From Leifsonia sp. PS1209 (GTDB taxonomy: Bacteria > Actinomycetota > Actinomycetes > Actinomycetales > Microbacteriaceae), in assembly GCF_012317045.1 (NCBI RefSeq), contig NZ_CP051154.1:806001-870000 (forward strand): DNA of 64,000 nucleotides, in the 5' to 3' direction. The notes under the pieces were generated by a model. It had not been told where the DNA came from and did not search any database. It saw only the letters and a program-made list of their open reading frames with translations. The translations under genes were made by a program, and so were the position numbers. Shown here piece by piece: positions 42,984 to 51,620 of this stretch. Every line of letters begins with the position of its first letter. Position 1 is the stretch's first letter.

Positions 42984-43433
42984 TCACGTGGCGTCCCACT
43001 CGCCTCTCGTTCGCGATAGGAACACTTCGCGCGTGAATGACTCAACTTTGAGTTCTCGGGCCCTCGCGCGAACAGCGTTATCGTTCGAGACGACGATCCA
43101 AGTTGGACCAAAGAGGAGTGCTGCCGCTTCCCGCGTTGCGTCCAGCGCGCAGGCAATGATCATCGGGTCTGCTGCGCCCTTGTTCGCGTAAAGATTCAGG
43201 AGCGCCGTATCGCCCTCGCGTTCGGTCTCCATGACTACGCGAAGGAACTCGAGCACGCTGGAGGTTGTGGTGTATTCCACCGCCTCAAAGGCTTCGGCGT
43301 CTGGATAACCCGTCGCCTCTCGGAGTACCTCAGAAGGGAGTCGGCACCGCTCGCGGAAATAGGCGCTCGACCTCTGAGCTCGGGTGAGGTGCGACAGTGC
43401 GTTGTTGTCTAAGAGGTACATCTCCTCGTTCAT
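42984..43433 (-). CDS. PIN-domain protein (DUF4411-like), toxin candidate
   Basis: A 149-residue PIN fold with the acidic active-site residues in place: Asp9 (LLDNNALSHL), Glu35, Asp89 (AADPMIIACAL) and Asp118 (VSNDNAVRARA). PIN proteins are Mg-dependent RNases; DUF4411-like members occur beside ImmA/IrrE-type proteins as toxin-antitoxin pairs. ATG 43433 overlaps the stop of exactly such a neighbour (ATGA). A frame continuing to 43487 is ignored because this start is coupled. Confidence 0.75.
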   Translation of the reverse strand: MNEEMYLLDNNALSHLTRAQRSSAYFRERCRLPSEVLREATGYPDAEAFEAVEYTTTSSVLEFLRVVMETEREGDTALLNLYANKGAADPMIIACALDATREAAALLFGPTWIVVSNDNAVRARARELKVESFTREVFLSRTRGEWDAT

Positions 43434-44596
43434 TGGACTGCGGCTTTCAGTTCGCTGATCTTTGACGGGCCGATCCTGTTCAAGCACACGACGCGGCAGA
43501 ACTCGCGTTCGGATAGGCGCCCTTCATCAACCGCGCGCAGCATGCGGCTCGTTAGTTCTTTGCCGCTGTACTTTCGAATTGCATTTACAGGCTTTGGCTG
43601 TCGCGGACGTGGCTTTGGCCTGCCACGAAACTCCGCCTCGAGTTCAGCGAGGTATCCAATGGCTTGTTCGGCGCTGAGCCGGGCAAGGCGCATAGCTCTT
43701 ACAGTGATGGCGCTCGGAGTGACTTTGAATCGATCGGCGGCGATTTTCACTTCTTCCAGGCTTGCGAACTTGACGTGTTCTAGTTCGTCAGAGGGCATCA
43801 GGATCTCGCCAACGATGTCGTATTCGCGCCCTGCGTCGACTGCTGTGCTACTTGCGTTATAGCTCACCGGCGCGAAGACTCCGCGAGCCACAAGCACCGC
43901 CATAAGCACAAGAGTGAAGATCTGTCTCCCAACCGGCTCCTGGAAATCTCCGTGATCGCCACCCGCTAGGAAGATGTAGGGAACCTTCGAGTCACGCACC
44001 GTCATTCCGCTGAAGCGAACCTCGATGAGCTGGGGCATAAACCCTCGTACGCTCCTTGAGATAAGCACCTGATTGGCTTCAAGCCGCGCAATGATCAGTT
44101 CGAGTGCGGCATCCTTGGTCCGTGCGGCGCGGATCGAATCCATGTCGAGATGGAGGGCGTCGAGTAGCAGCTGAGCGTCTTCGTTCGCACTCGTTCCGGG
44201 TCGCTTGAGAAGCCCAACTATTTGGTTTTTGGTCAACGTCGGGTCGTGCTTCTTCGCCAAAGACTGCTTGCGCAGCAGGTCCTTGATGATCAGCTCCACG
44301 TCACGAAGCTGGACTTGTGCCCGCGTGTTGATCGTAAATGTGTCGGGTACGACGCCTTGAAGCAGCTTCTCGTTCTTCAAGCGGAGCTGAGCTTGAACAA
44401 CAGGAACGGGCGCGAAGAACAGAGGGTGCGGGACCTCAGCCTTCCGAGAAAGCGCTAGGAGGTCTGAGTACGTGATCTCCGATGTTTCGAGAGCTCGCCG
44501 GTAGGGTGCTCTCCCATTGACGACCGAGTTCTCGAGTAGGTCGAAGAAAATCGCCTTCTCAATTGTCACCCGATCGCTGCCAATAATCACGTCCAC
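43430..44596 (-). CDS. ImmA/IrrE-like protein with lost HExxH, partner of the PIN protein
   Basis: A 388-residue protein. The arrangement PYIFLAGGDHGDF... RQIFTLVLMAVLVARGVF (about residues 207-241) followed by GEILMPSDELEHVK (263-276) and a C-terminal HTH-like AADRFKVTPSAITVRAMRL matches the ImmA/IrrE (DUF955) order. Where the metallopeptidase motif HExxH should stand the sequence reads LMAVL (231-235), so zinc binding and proteolysis are lost. It may be a pure antitoxin/regulator. GTG start at 44596; operon with the PIN gene. Family call is from pattern order, not a database hit. Confidence 0.6.
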   Translation of the reverse strand: MDVIIGSDRVTIEKAIFFDLLENSVVNGRAPYRRALETSEITYSDLLALSRKAEVPHPLFFAPVPVVQAQLRLKNEKLLQGVVPDTFTINTRAQVQLRDVELIIKDLLRKQSLAKKHDPTLTKNQIVGLLKRPGTSANEDAQLLLDALHLDMDSIRAARTKDAALELIIARLEANQVLISRSVRGFMPQLIEVRFSGMTVRDSKVPYIFLAGGDHGDFQEPVGRQIFTLVLMAVLVARGVFAPVSYNASSTAVDAGREYDIVGEILMPSDELEHVKFASLEEVKIAADRFKVTPSAITVRAMRLARLSAEQAIGYLAELEAEFRGRPKPRPRQPKPVNAIRKYSGKELTSRMLRAVDEGRLSEREFCRVVCLNRIGPSKISELKAAVQ

Positions 44597-44828
44597 TTGA
44601 AGGCCCCCGGTGATGTGCGCGAAGGTGACTCACCGACGAGAACTGGCTGGTGAGTACGCACGCGGCGCGAAACGACCGCCGTTGTCATTAAGGCCGGTGA
44701 GGACACGAAGTCAGCATTGCAGAGTTGGGCAAGATTCCTCGGCCCCCAAAAACGGGTATGCCGCCAACTGGCGTCCGAAGGTGGGTGATTCGAGTCCAAG
44801 TGTGTGCGGCCTGATAGACACTAGGCAT

Positions 44829-45233
44829 ATGGGAACGAAAGCGCCTCCGCCTCCGCGGCCTTTGGGGGTATCCAACGATGAAGCAGTTGAGCTGTGTCGG
44901 CAGTGGATGGTGTACCTAGGCGCGGCTGATTCGATTGCGACGGAGGGGGACTCCCGACAGGCCTGTGACCTCTACAGTTCTCGTTTCTTGGGTTGGGTAA
45001 ACAATCGAGGTGGAAACCTCGATATCGAACTAGTCAAGCGTGCCGCTTTAGTATCTGCTGCGGATGGACGCAGGGCGCTGATCTTCGTCGCCGGCGGAGT
45101 CTATCCAGATGCCCAGGACGGTGCGGATGGTTTGGGCATTGGGATCCTGCGATTTGACCCATTCAGCGGTGATCTCGACGGCGCGAATCTGGTGGGCCGC
45201 CGGCTGCGAGACAGTGGTCTCTCGTCCAACTAG
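44829..45233 (+). CDS. Orphan accessory protein, possibly restriction-endonuclease-like fold
   Basis: A 134-residue protein: MGTKAPPPPRPLGV, then DEAVELCRQWMVYLGA, QACDLYSSRFLGWVNNRGG, LDIELVKRAALVSAADGRRALIFVAGG. A helix, a conserved Asp, then a strand with Lys resemble the D...xK core of Mrr-like nucleases, but the match is weak. Predicted start ATG 44829 with a short leader (TAGACA about 10 nt upstream). Divergent from the PIN/ImmA pair and convergent with the relaxase. Confidence 0.5.
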   Translation: MGTKAPPPPRPLGVSNDEAVELCRQWMVYLGAADSIATEGDSRQACDLYSSRFLGWVNNRGGNLDIELVKRAALVSAADGRRALIFVAGGVYPDAQDGADGLGIGILRFDPFSGDLDGANLVGRRLRDSGLSSN

Positions 45234-45239
45234 TTCGGG

Positions 45240-47996
45240 TCAGTTTCGGGTGACGTCTGCAGCGTGATGTGGAGTTGGTACGGGAGTCGTTACGGACTGA
45301 GCGGCGCGGTTGAGTTCTACGCGTGCGGCCGCGCGCGACTTCTCGATCGTCTCCTCGACAGAAACTCTCTCCATCGTTTCGACAAGTTGGGTTACCGCGG
45401 AGGATCCGTTTCGAGCAACGACGACGGCTTCGTTGTCCTGCTTGCCTCGAGTCATGCCGACGTACAAGCCAGCAGCATCGACGCCTGGCCCGACAACGGC
45501 AACATCCGTCGTCTCGCCTTGCACTCCGTAGACCGTGGTTGCGTACGCGAGGTGTAGGTGAGATATCGCGTACTCGTGAGTGATCTTGCGGAGGTCCGTT
45601 GAGTCGTTGGCTGACGCAAGCATCACATGTTGCGCAGAAACACTCCGAACTACCCAGTTTTGGCGATTCTGCACGTCGCTGGCGTTGTCATTGCGACGCG
45701 TCTGGACGACGTCGCCGACGAAGATCGGCTGCGCGGACTGTCCATACACAGCTTCGCGCGTGTCGACGGTGCCGGCGACTATGCGTCGGGCTTGGATATC
45801 CTCGCTCACGGCTTGAGCCTCCGCGTGCGTAGCGGCCACCAATGCGACGCTGAGTCCTTCGCGACTTGCCCTGAACCAGGCAGCGGTCATTGCCTCCCGG
45901 GCTTCCGTTTCGTCGTTTGCAAGCACGACGTGGCCAGTGTTGATCAGCTCCTCGGCAACCCTTCTCGCGTCTTCTGGCCCTTGCGGCTTGCGCAGTCTGA
46001 GGCTCAGATCCCCCCACGCAGGATCCTTGAATCGATGGATGCTGAGGAGCTCGATCTGCCGCGATGCCCGACGCCAGAAGAGCGCCATGGCGCCGGAGTG
46101 TCCTACCGGCAGGGCTTGGTGCTGGTCTCCTACGAGAGCGACGGACGCTCCGGTCCTGTGGACTACGTCAAGGAGAGCAGCTGCTGCCTCGAGGTCGAGC
46201 ATTCCCGCCTCGTCCACGACGATGCGATCGCCCGGTCGGATACCGATACGCGGCCCGCAGTACTGCGTTCCGGTCGCGGGGTCTTCATCACCGATTCCTA
46301 GACAGGACCAAACGATCGCGCCCGCAGGACTGCTAGTCCATCGCCATCCGTAATCGTGCAACAGCTGGTGAAGGGACGATGAGGCGCTCTCCGCTTCGCG
46401 GCCTGCGACGGCGGAGGCCTTCTTCGTCGGCGCCACGATGATCATGCTGCGGCCTCGGCGGCGGAGAGCGGCGCCGGCTACCTTGAGCATTGTCGTTTTT
46501 CCCGTTCCTGCCGCCCCCGCAATAGCGACGATTCTGTCTGTTCCCGCGATCGAGGAGGCGCCTTTGAGTTGGCCATCGTCGAGCGTCCGCTCTGGTTCGA
46601 TCGCGCTCGCAACAGCGGTGATTTCAGCGAACGGGACCACCTCGCCAGGTGCGGCCAATGCGTCGGTTCGCTGAGCCACACTGGCCTTGAGCGCTGCGGT
46701 CGACGTTGCCATTCGGCGTTTGATATGGGCAGGTATGTTGGGCTCTGTGAGCAGCGTCACGGTATGAGTACGGGTGGCACAGGAGACTATTTCGTCGAGG
46801 ACCTTCGCGAGCTGAGCATGCTCGGCTGTCACCCCGGAGGCGGCGACCGCTCGGGCTGCTCCGGCTCGGACATCCATGTCGCTGAACCGGCCTCCAGTCC
46901 CGGTTGACCGAGCGTCCGCATCCACGATCGCCTTCGCCGCTAGGAGTTCGACGTCAAGGTTGTCGATGGCTACCGATTTCGGCACGACCGCAGATCGTGG
47001 CCCGCCGAGCTCTGGATCGGCGTGCAGAAGTTCGGCCATCACAACGGACGCCCAGTCCTCTTCGTCCAGTTGCCCCGGTTTGTTCGGCCGGCCAGCCGCC
47101 CATGCCCACTGATCGATCTGGGTCCGGACGGTGGCGGAAGGCTCCACGCCCGGGTGTTGTTCCGTCCACGCGCGGAAATGAGCTGCCTTGTTGGCTTCGA
47201 TCTGTGCGGAGCGCTTCGAAAGCGGTCGCACCAGATGCTGCAACTGCGCGATCTCCCCATCCGCATTCAGCGTGAAGCCCTTGGCAGCCAGCGCCGCGAC
47301 CCACGCGGGGTCCGTTCGAGAGGCAAGGTCACCTTCGGCGTTCACGACGTTCTGGAGCCGCAGCGCGACTCGCGTGTCGACGTTCGACCATTTGCCGTCG
47401 AGGCCTCGGACTTTGACGTTCAGCCACAGGTGGCGGTGCTTGTGCGGGTCTAACGAACGGGACCGTTCGTGCCGCAGCTCGACGACTTCGATCCGGGCGA
47501 GGTCCTCCCGAATGGCGCCCTGCTTCCCGCGACGGGCGTTGAGCTCCGACTGCCACAACTTGATGATCCGATCCCGCAACCGGTCCTGCAGATCCTCATA
47601 CGCGGCCGCCAACTCCGGGTCCAGCATCGCCGCGATCGAGAACGACTTCGGCGCGTTGATCGTCGCATCCAGAATCAAATCCGCAACCGGAGACTCCAGA
47701 TCCCGACCCCGCCGCTCCCCGGTCAGCGGATCGACACCGTCGACCCAATCCCTTAACTGGGTCCGGGTGAGCAGGTCGTCACGGATGGCGCCGTGCTCCA
47801 CGATGTACCGGGTCATCACCGCATCCGCATACCCGGCCGCAGCCAGCGCACCGTCCGCGGTCCTGGCAGTCAGGGTCGCATCGCAAACGCCGCCGAAGGC
47901 GTAGCGCACCGCCTGCTTGACCCCCTGGGCCGCTTGCCCGCGCTTCCAACGCGCAACTCCACCTCTCACACTTACACGTTCCGGTTGCGCGCTCAT
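45240..47996 (-). CDS. MobF/TrwC-type relaxase-helicase
   Basis: A 918-residue protein. Residues 1-300 form the relaxase: the three-histidine site reads LRHERSRSLDPHKHRHLWLN with His176, His187 and His189. The C-terminal half is a RecD/TraA-type helicase with Walker A GAAGTGKT (494-501), Walker B VVDEAGM and the UvrD-like YVGMTRGK. It nicks at oriT and unwinds the transferred strand. Its orientation is opposite to the T4SS genes. The ATG 47996 lies within the shared 38-bp motif, so GTG 47969 could be the real start; an ATG at 48017 is also in frame. Confidence 0.88.
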   Translation of the reverse strand: MSAQPERVSVRGGVARWKRGQAAQGVKQAVRYAFGGVCDATLTARTADGALAAAGYADAVMTRYIVEHGAIRDDLLTRTQLRDWVDGVDPLTGERRGRDLESPVADLILDATINAPKSFSIAAMLDPELAAAYEDLQDRLRDRIIKLWQSELNARRGKQGAIREDLARIEVVELRHERSRSLDPHKHRHLWLNVKVRGLDGKWSNVDTRVALRLQNVVNAEGDLASRTDPAWVAALAAKGFTLNADGEIAQLQHLVRPLSKRSAQIEANKAAHFRAWTEQHPGVEPSATVRTQIDQWAWAAGRPNKPGQLDEEDWASVVMAELLHADPELGGPRSAVVPKSVAIDNLDVELLAAKAIVDADARSTGTGGRFSDMDVRAGAARAVAASGVTAEHAQLAKVLDEIVSCATRTHTVTLLTEPNIPAHIKRRMATSTAALKASVAQRTDALAAPGEVVPFAEITAVASAIEPERTLDDGQLKGASSIAGTDRIVAIAGAAGTGKTTMLKVAGAALRRRGRSMIIVAPTKKASAVAGREAESASSSLHQLLHDYGWRWTSSPAGAIVWSCLGIGDEDPATGTQYCGPRIGIRPGDRIVVDEAGMLDLEAAAALLDVVHRTGASVALVGDQHQALPVGHSGAMALFWRRASRQIELLSIHRFKDPAWGDLSLRLRKPQGPEDARRVAEELINTGHVVLANDETEAREAMTAAWFRASREGLSVALVAATHAEAQAVSEDIQARRIVAGTVDTREAVYGQSAQPIFVGDVVQTRRNDNASDVQNRQNWVVRSVSAQHVMLASANDSTDLRKITHEYAISHLHLAYATTVYGVQGETTDVAVVGPGVDAAGLYVGMTRGKQDNEAVVVARNGSSAVTQLVETMERVSVEETIEKSRAAARVELNRAAQSVTTPVPTPHHAADVTRN

Positions 47997-48006
47997 TTTG
48001 GCGCGC
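47969..48006 (-). promoter_or_regulatory. Shared 38-bp motif, copy C (across the relaxase start)
   Basis: On the minus strand: GCGCGCCAAAA, 11 bp, CCGGAACGTGTAAGTG. Same spacing as copies A and B. It overlaps the first codons of the relaxase frame, which makes a downstream start or a non-promoter role (for example an oriT-proximal binding site) possible. Confidence 0.7.
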
Positions 48007-48017
48007 AAATCGCACAT

Positions 48018-48496
48018 TCATCTCAAAGAGTGCCTACGTGCATTGGCTTTTGTTGTTTCGTTTCTTTTGCCGCGGTGTCTCCTTCGTTCTTGGTGTCTTT
48101 GGCCTCCCTGGGTCCTCGTCCTTGTCCTCGTCGTGTGTTCTTCGTCTTTGCTCTCTGTTCTTTGCTTCCTCGCCAGCTACTTCGAGATTTTCGACTTCAC
48201 CGTTCTCTACATCGATGCCCAGCCGACGTATGGCGCGCCTTTGGTGGCGGTGAGGACTTGGCTGTGAACGAGACGCTGATGTGCCGGATGGGGCTGGCTC
48301 CGCCTGTAGCGTTTGAGGCGCCATTGCCGGGCTTTTTCGCGGGCGGGTCTTACGGGAATCTTCCTTCCATCTCGCGCTGGGGGTCCTGCTGGCCTCGCTC
48401 CAATCGAGTCACGTGTCCCGTAGACCGACCGTTCACCGGTCAGTGGGGTCTGGCGGACTATGTGGGGTGACGCACGCGGCGCGGCTCGTTTCCGGC
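48018..48496. other. Gene-poor region upstream of the relaxase with strand-biased tract; candidate oriT region
   Basis: No convincing gene lies here. From about 48040 to 48200 the plus strand is almost free of adenine and dominated by T and C, giving a purine-rich minus strand. A minus-strand frame 48034-48324 would encode 96 residues ending in a Lys/Glu/Arg-rich stretch, which mirrors the base bias and may be an artefact or a small charged protein. oriT often lies beside the relaxase gene; no nick motif is recognisable by eye. Confidence 0.35.
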
Positions 48497-49141
48497 TCAC
48501 GCTAACGGTGACGCGTCGCCCCCAGCGATAGCGGGCCACAGCGTGGCCACAACGCGCTCAGCGAAGTCGACTGGCACTTCACGTCCGTACCGATTGAAGT
48601 CGGCGAAGTAGCTGCCGAATGACAGACTGACGATCACGTCCACGTCCACGTCCTCGCGCACGTGGCCTCGTCGTTGAAGCTCAGTGATCACGTCAGCGAG
48701 TTCCTGGCATCTAGGTTGGTTCGCGTGCTCTCTCATCTGCGCAAGCAGGCCTGGCTCGCGCTCCGCCTCGGCCATGAAGTTGCCGTGCAGAGTCATCGCC
48801 CGCGGATTGTGGAAGCGTGGGTTGATCCGACGTACCGCCTCGACCATCGCTTCTCGTGGAGTGAGGGCATCGAGGTCTAGGGGCGGGTACGCCTCGCGCT
48901 GCTTGCGCAACCCGTACTGTATGGCTTCGACGACCAGCTCGTACTTGTTTGGCCACCGCCGATACAGCGTCGGTCGTGTCACACCGGCGTCGGCCACGAT
49001 GTCACCGATCGTCGTCGACGAGTAACCCTTCGTCGCGAGCAGCTTGCGCGTCGAATCGATGATGGCCTCTTCAATTGCCGGGTCGCGGGGTCGACCGCTG
49101 GCGTTCGCCTGCGCCCCCGCTTTCATGTTCTTGCCGGACAT
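48497..49141 (-). CDS. TetR family regulator
   Basis: A 214-residue regulator: a basic N-terminus, HTH EEAIIDSTRKLLATKGYSSTT... GVTRPTLYRRWPNKYELVVEA (about 25-75), and a TetR_C_11-like ligand domain. ATG 49141 follows AAGGGAT; the frame runs on to 49306 only through the operators. It is divergent from the monooxygenase-SDR-esterase genes and presumably represses them and itself through the two CGTTACA palindromes. Confidence 0.88.
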   Translation of the reverse strand: MSGKNMKAGAQANASGRPRDPAIEEAIIDSTRKLLATKGYSSTTIGDIVADAGVTRPTLYRRWPNKYELVVEAIQYGLRKQREAYPPLDLDALTPREAMVEAVRRINPRFHNPRAMTLHGNFMAEAEREPGLLAQMREHANQPRCQELADVITELQRRGHVREDVDVDVIVSLSFGSYFADFNRYGREVPVDFAERVVATLWPAIAGGDASPLA

Positions 49142-49189
49142 CCGGATCCCTTCCTGATCGCGCCGCGTGGCACTGCGTGGCTCGCGTTC

Positions 49190-49268
49190 CGTTACACAAC
49201 TTGACTGTAACGGACGAGCGCCGCTACTGTGCAGATAAGGAGTTTCGTTACAGCAAATGGTTGTAACG
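49190..49268. promoter_or_regulatory. Two identical-format TetR operators
   Basis: CGTTACA-N9-TGTAACG occurs at 49190-49212 and 49246-49268. Centres are 56 bp apart. Both lie between the divergent TetR and monooxygenase genes. Confidence 0.8.
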
Positions 49269-49304
49269 AATCCCGTTTGTATCCCACTAACGAAAGGAAC
49301 TCGC

Positions 49305-49628
49305 ATGACAGCGAACCCTGATGGCTACGTGACCGTCCTCTGGGACGCGAGGGCCAAGCCCGGCAAGGAGGACGACCTCAAGGCGTTCATCGCTGCCGCC
49401 GTAACGCCGTCCCGTAACGATCCCGGCAACATCGATTACGAGGCCCACGAGGTCGAAGGCCAGCCCGGCTCGTTCGTAATCTACGAGCGTTGGGAGAGGC
49501 GCGCTAGCCTCGACGCCCACCTCAGCGCGCCTCGGATGGTGGCACTCGTGCCGGAGATGCTCGAGCTGATCGACGGATCCATCGAGGACGGCATCCGTTT
49601 GCTGCGTCCCTTCCGGCCCGCGGCCTGA
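49305..49628 (+). CDS. Antibiotic biosynthesis monooxygenase (ABM) domain protein
   Basis: A 107-residue dimeric alpha/beta-barrel protein: VTVLWDARAKPGKEDDLKAFI, NDPGNIDYEAHEVEGQPGSFVIYERW, LDAHLSAPRMVALVPEML, the standard ABM order. Such proteins oxidise or detoxify quinones and small aromatics without cofactor, or only bind them. ATG 49305 follows GAAAGGAAC. First gene of the TetR-controlled unit. Confidence 0.85.
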   Translation: MTANPDGYVTVLWDARAKPGKEDDLKAFIAAAVTPSRNDPGNIDYEAHEVEGQPGSFVIYERWERRASLDAHLSAPRMVALVPEMLELIDGSIEDGIRLLRPFRPAA

Positions 49629-49665
49629 CCCGAGAGAAACAAGAAGCTGGAAAGGCAAGAAACAC

Positions 49666-50358
49666 ATGACAACAACTCTGATTACTGGCGGTAACCGCGG
49701 ACTCGGCTACGAGGTCGCCCGTCGTCTGATCGACGCAGGCCAGAACGTCTGGATCGGTGGCCGCGACGCGGCCAGCGGACAGGAAGCGGCCGACCGCCTC
49801 GGCGCCCACTTCGTGCAGTTGGACGTGACGGACGATGCGTCCGTCGCAGCTGCTGTTGCCAACGTGCGAGCGCAGGTGGGGCACTTGGATGTCCTCATCA
49901 ACAACGCAGGCATCCTCGGTGAGGTGGCAGCACCCGAGGACATGACTGCAGATCAGCTGCGCGATGTGTACGAAACGAACGTGTTCGGACTCGTACGAGT
50001 CACACGCGCGTTCCTTCCGCTGCTCCGAAAGGGCACCGACCCCTCGGTGATCAACGTGACCAGCGGTATGGGATCCTTCGCTCTGACGCAGGACCCCGCC
50101 CGGGTGGAATCGCAGTACACCCTCGCGGCGTACGGCTCTTCCAAGAGCGCGGTCACGATGCTCACCACGCAATACGCGAAGACCATCCCGGACGTCCGGT
50201 TCAACGCAGTCGATCCGGGGCAGACGGCCACGGCGTTCACCGGCAACGTCGGCCAGAGCGTCGCAGAAGGAGCCGAGGCAGCGGTTCGCATGGCCACCCT
50301 CGGCCCGGCCACGCCCACCGGAACCGCGACCGACCGCGACGGCATCCTCCCCTGGTGA
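49666..50358 (+). CDS. Short-chain dehydrogenase/reductase
   Basis: A 230-residue classical SDR: TGGNRGLG (7-14), NNAG (79-82), and catalytic Ser133, Tyr156 and Lys160 (AAYGSSK). The TGGNRGLG form and C-terminal GTATDRDGILPW resemble stress-induced carbonyl-reductase-like SDRs. It follows the ABM gene by 37 bp in the same unit. A decayed copy of its C-terminus appears at 51621-51815. Confidence 0.88.
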   Translation: MTTTLITGGNRGLGYEVARRLIDAGQNVWIGGRDAASGQEAADRLGAHFVQLDVTDDASVAAAVANVRAQVGHLDVLINNAGILGEVAAPEDMTADQLRDVYETNVFGLVRVTRAFLPLLRKGTDPSVINVTSGMGSFALTQDPARVESQYTLAAYGSSKSAVTMLTTQYAKTIPDVRFNAVDPGQTATAFTGNVGQSVAEGAEAAVRMATLGPATPTGTATDRDGILPW

Positions 50359-50577
50359 GCTACCGGCCGCTACAGGCGCGGCGTCATCACCGACGCGACC
50401 CCGCTGATGGAGGTCTGACCGACCTCACTGTGCGGGCCCATCCGCAGAACATCGTCGACGCGATCCAAGACCCAGCCGACGCCACGATCGCCGCCGTCAC
50501 CGCGCGCTGACTCGCTGTCGTCCCGCTGACCCCTGTCCAACCGACTCCCCTGTTCCACCAACGCTCAAGGAGACCGC

Positions 50578-51543
50578 ATGCCCACCGGCAACCCCAAGAA
50601 CCTCGCCCTCGAACCCGCCGCCCAGGCGTTCGTCGACGCCACCGCGAACCCGCCGTACCTCTACCAGCTCGCCCCCGAGGACGGACGCAAGGCCGTCGAC
50701 GGCGTGCAGGACGAGGAGATCTGGAAGCCAGAGGTCGACGAGGAGTGGATCACCGTCCAGGGCGGTCCCACCGGCAGTGTCCCCGTCCGCATCGTGAAGC
50801 CGAAGGGCGCCACCGGCGTCCTACCCGTCGTGCTCTACACGCACGGCGCGGGCTGGGTGTTCGGCGACGCGCACACCCACGACCGCCTGGTGCGCGACCT
50901 CGCCGTCGGCACCGGCGCGGCCCTCGTGTTCCCCGAATACGACCGTGCGCCCGAGCACCAGTACCCGGTCCAGAACGAGCAGTCCTACGCCGTCGCCAAG
51001 TGGGTCGTGCAGCACGGCGCCGACAAGGGCCTCGATGGATCCAACGTCGCGATCGCGGGTGACTCCGTCGGCGGCAACATGGCCATTGCGCTGAACCTCA
51101 TGGGCGACGCGCGCGGCGACGTGACGTTCAAGGGCGCCGTTCTGTTCTACCCGGTCACCGATGCGAAGTTCGACACCGCGTCGTACGACGAGTTCGCGGA
51201 GGGATACTTCTTGGCTCGCGACGGCATGAGGTGGTTCTGGGACCAGTACGCGAAGAGCGAGACCGAGCGCGCCGAGATCACCGCTTCTCCGCTCCGAGCA
51301 ACCGAGGAACAGCTCGCGTTCTTCCCGCCGACGCTCGTGATCAACGGCGAGGCTGACGTGCTCCGCGATGAGGGCGAGGCGTTCGCCGCGAAGCTCCGCC
51401 GTGCCGGCGTTGAGGTCACCCAGGTTCGCTACGCCGGGATCGTCCACGACTTCGTGATGGTCAACAGCCTGCACGACACCAGCGCCGCGAAGGCAGCCGT
51501 GGCCCAGGCCGTCTCGCACCTGAAGGCAGCACTGTCGGCCTAA
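50578..51543 (+). CDS. Alpha/beta hydrolase (HSL-type esterase)
   Basis: A 321-residue hydrolase of the hormone-sensitive lipase family. The oxyanion-hole motif is YTHGAGW (His89-Gly92), the nucleophile elbow GDSVGG (Ser163), and the acid and base are in GEADVLRDE and GIVHDF near the C-terminus. It should cleave short-chain carboxyl esters in the cytoplasm. AAGGAG precedes the ATG. Probably co-transcribed with the SDR; the 219-bp gap contains only a short degenerate coding-like stretch. Confidence 0.88.
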   Translation: MPTGNPKNLALEPAAQAFVDATANPPYLYQLAPEDGRKAVDGVQDEEIWKPEVDEEWITVQGGPTGSVPVRIVKPKGATGVLPVVLYTHGAGWVFGDAHTHDRLVRDLAVGTGAALVFPEYDRAPEHQYPVQNEQSYAVAKWVVQHGADKGLDGSNVAIAGDSVGGNMAIALNLMGDARGDVTFKGAVLFYPVTDAKFDTASYDEFAEGYFLARDGMRWFWDQYAKSETERAEITASPLRATEEQLAFFPPTLVINGEADVLRDEGEAFAAKLRRAGVEVTQVRYAGIVHDFVMVNSLHDTSAAKAAVAQAVSHLKAALSA

Positions 51544-51620
51544 CCGGCCCTCGCAGGCGCGGTTCGCGACCCAAACCGCGGACCGCGCCTGCACCTTTCC
51601 CTGTTGCGATTGGAGATTCC

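Noticed and set aside
44740..44815. tRNA-like sequence around GGTGGGTGATTCGAGTCC
   Set aside because: No 5-bp T stem or acceptor pairing could be built; probably chance or very old remnant.
48034..48324. Lys/Glu-rich 96-residue minus-strand protein
   Set aside because: Composition follows from the strand-biased tract, and no ribosome site or family supports it; kept only as a remark in the gene-poor region.
50359..50577. Small coding fragment between SDR and esterase
   Set aside because: Short in-frame phrases (AHPQNIVDAIQDPADATIAAV) look protein-like but are too short and startless to call.
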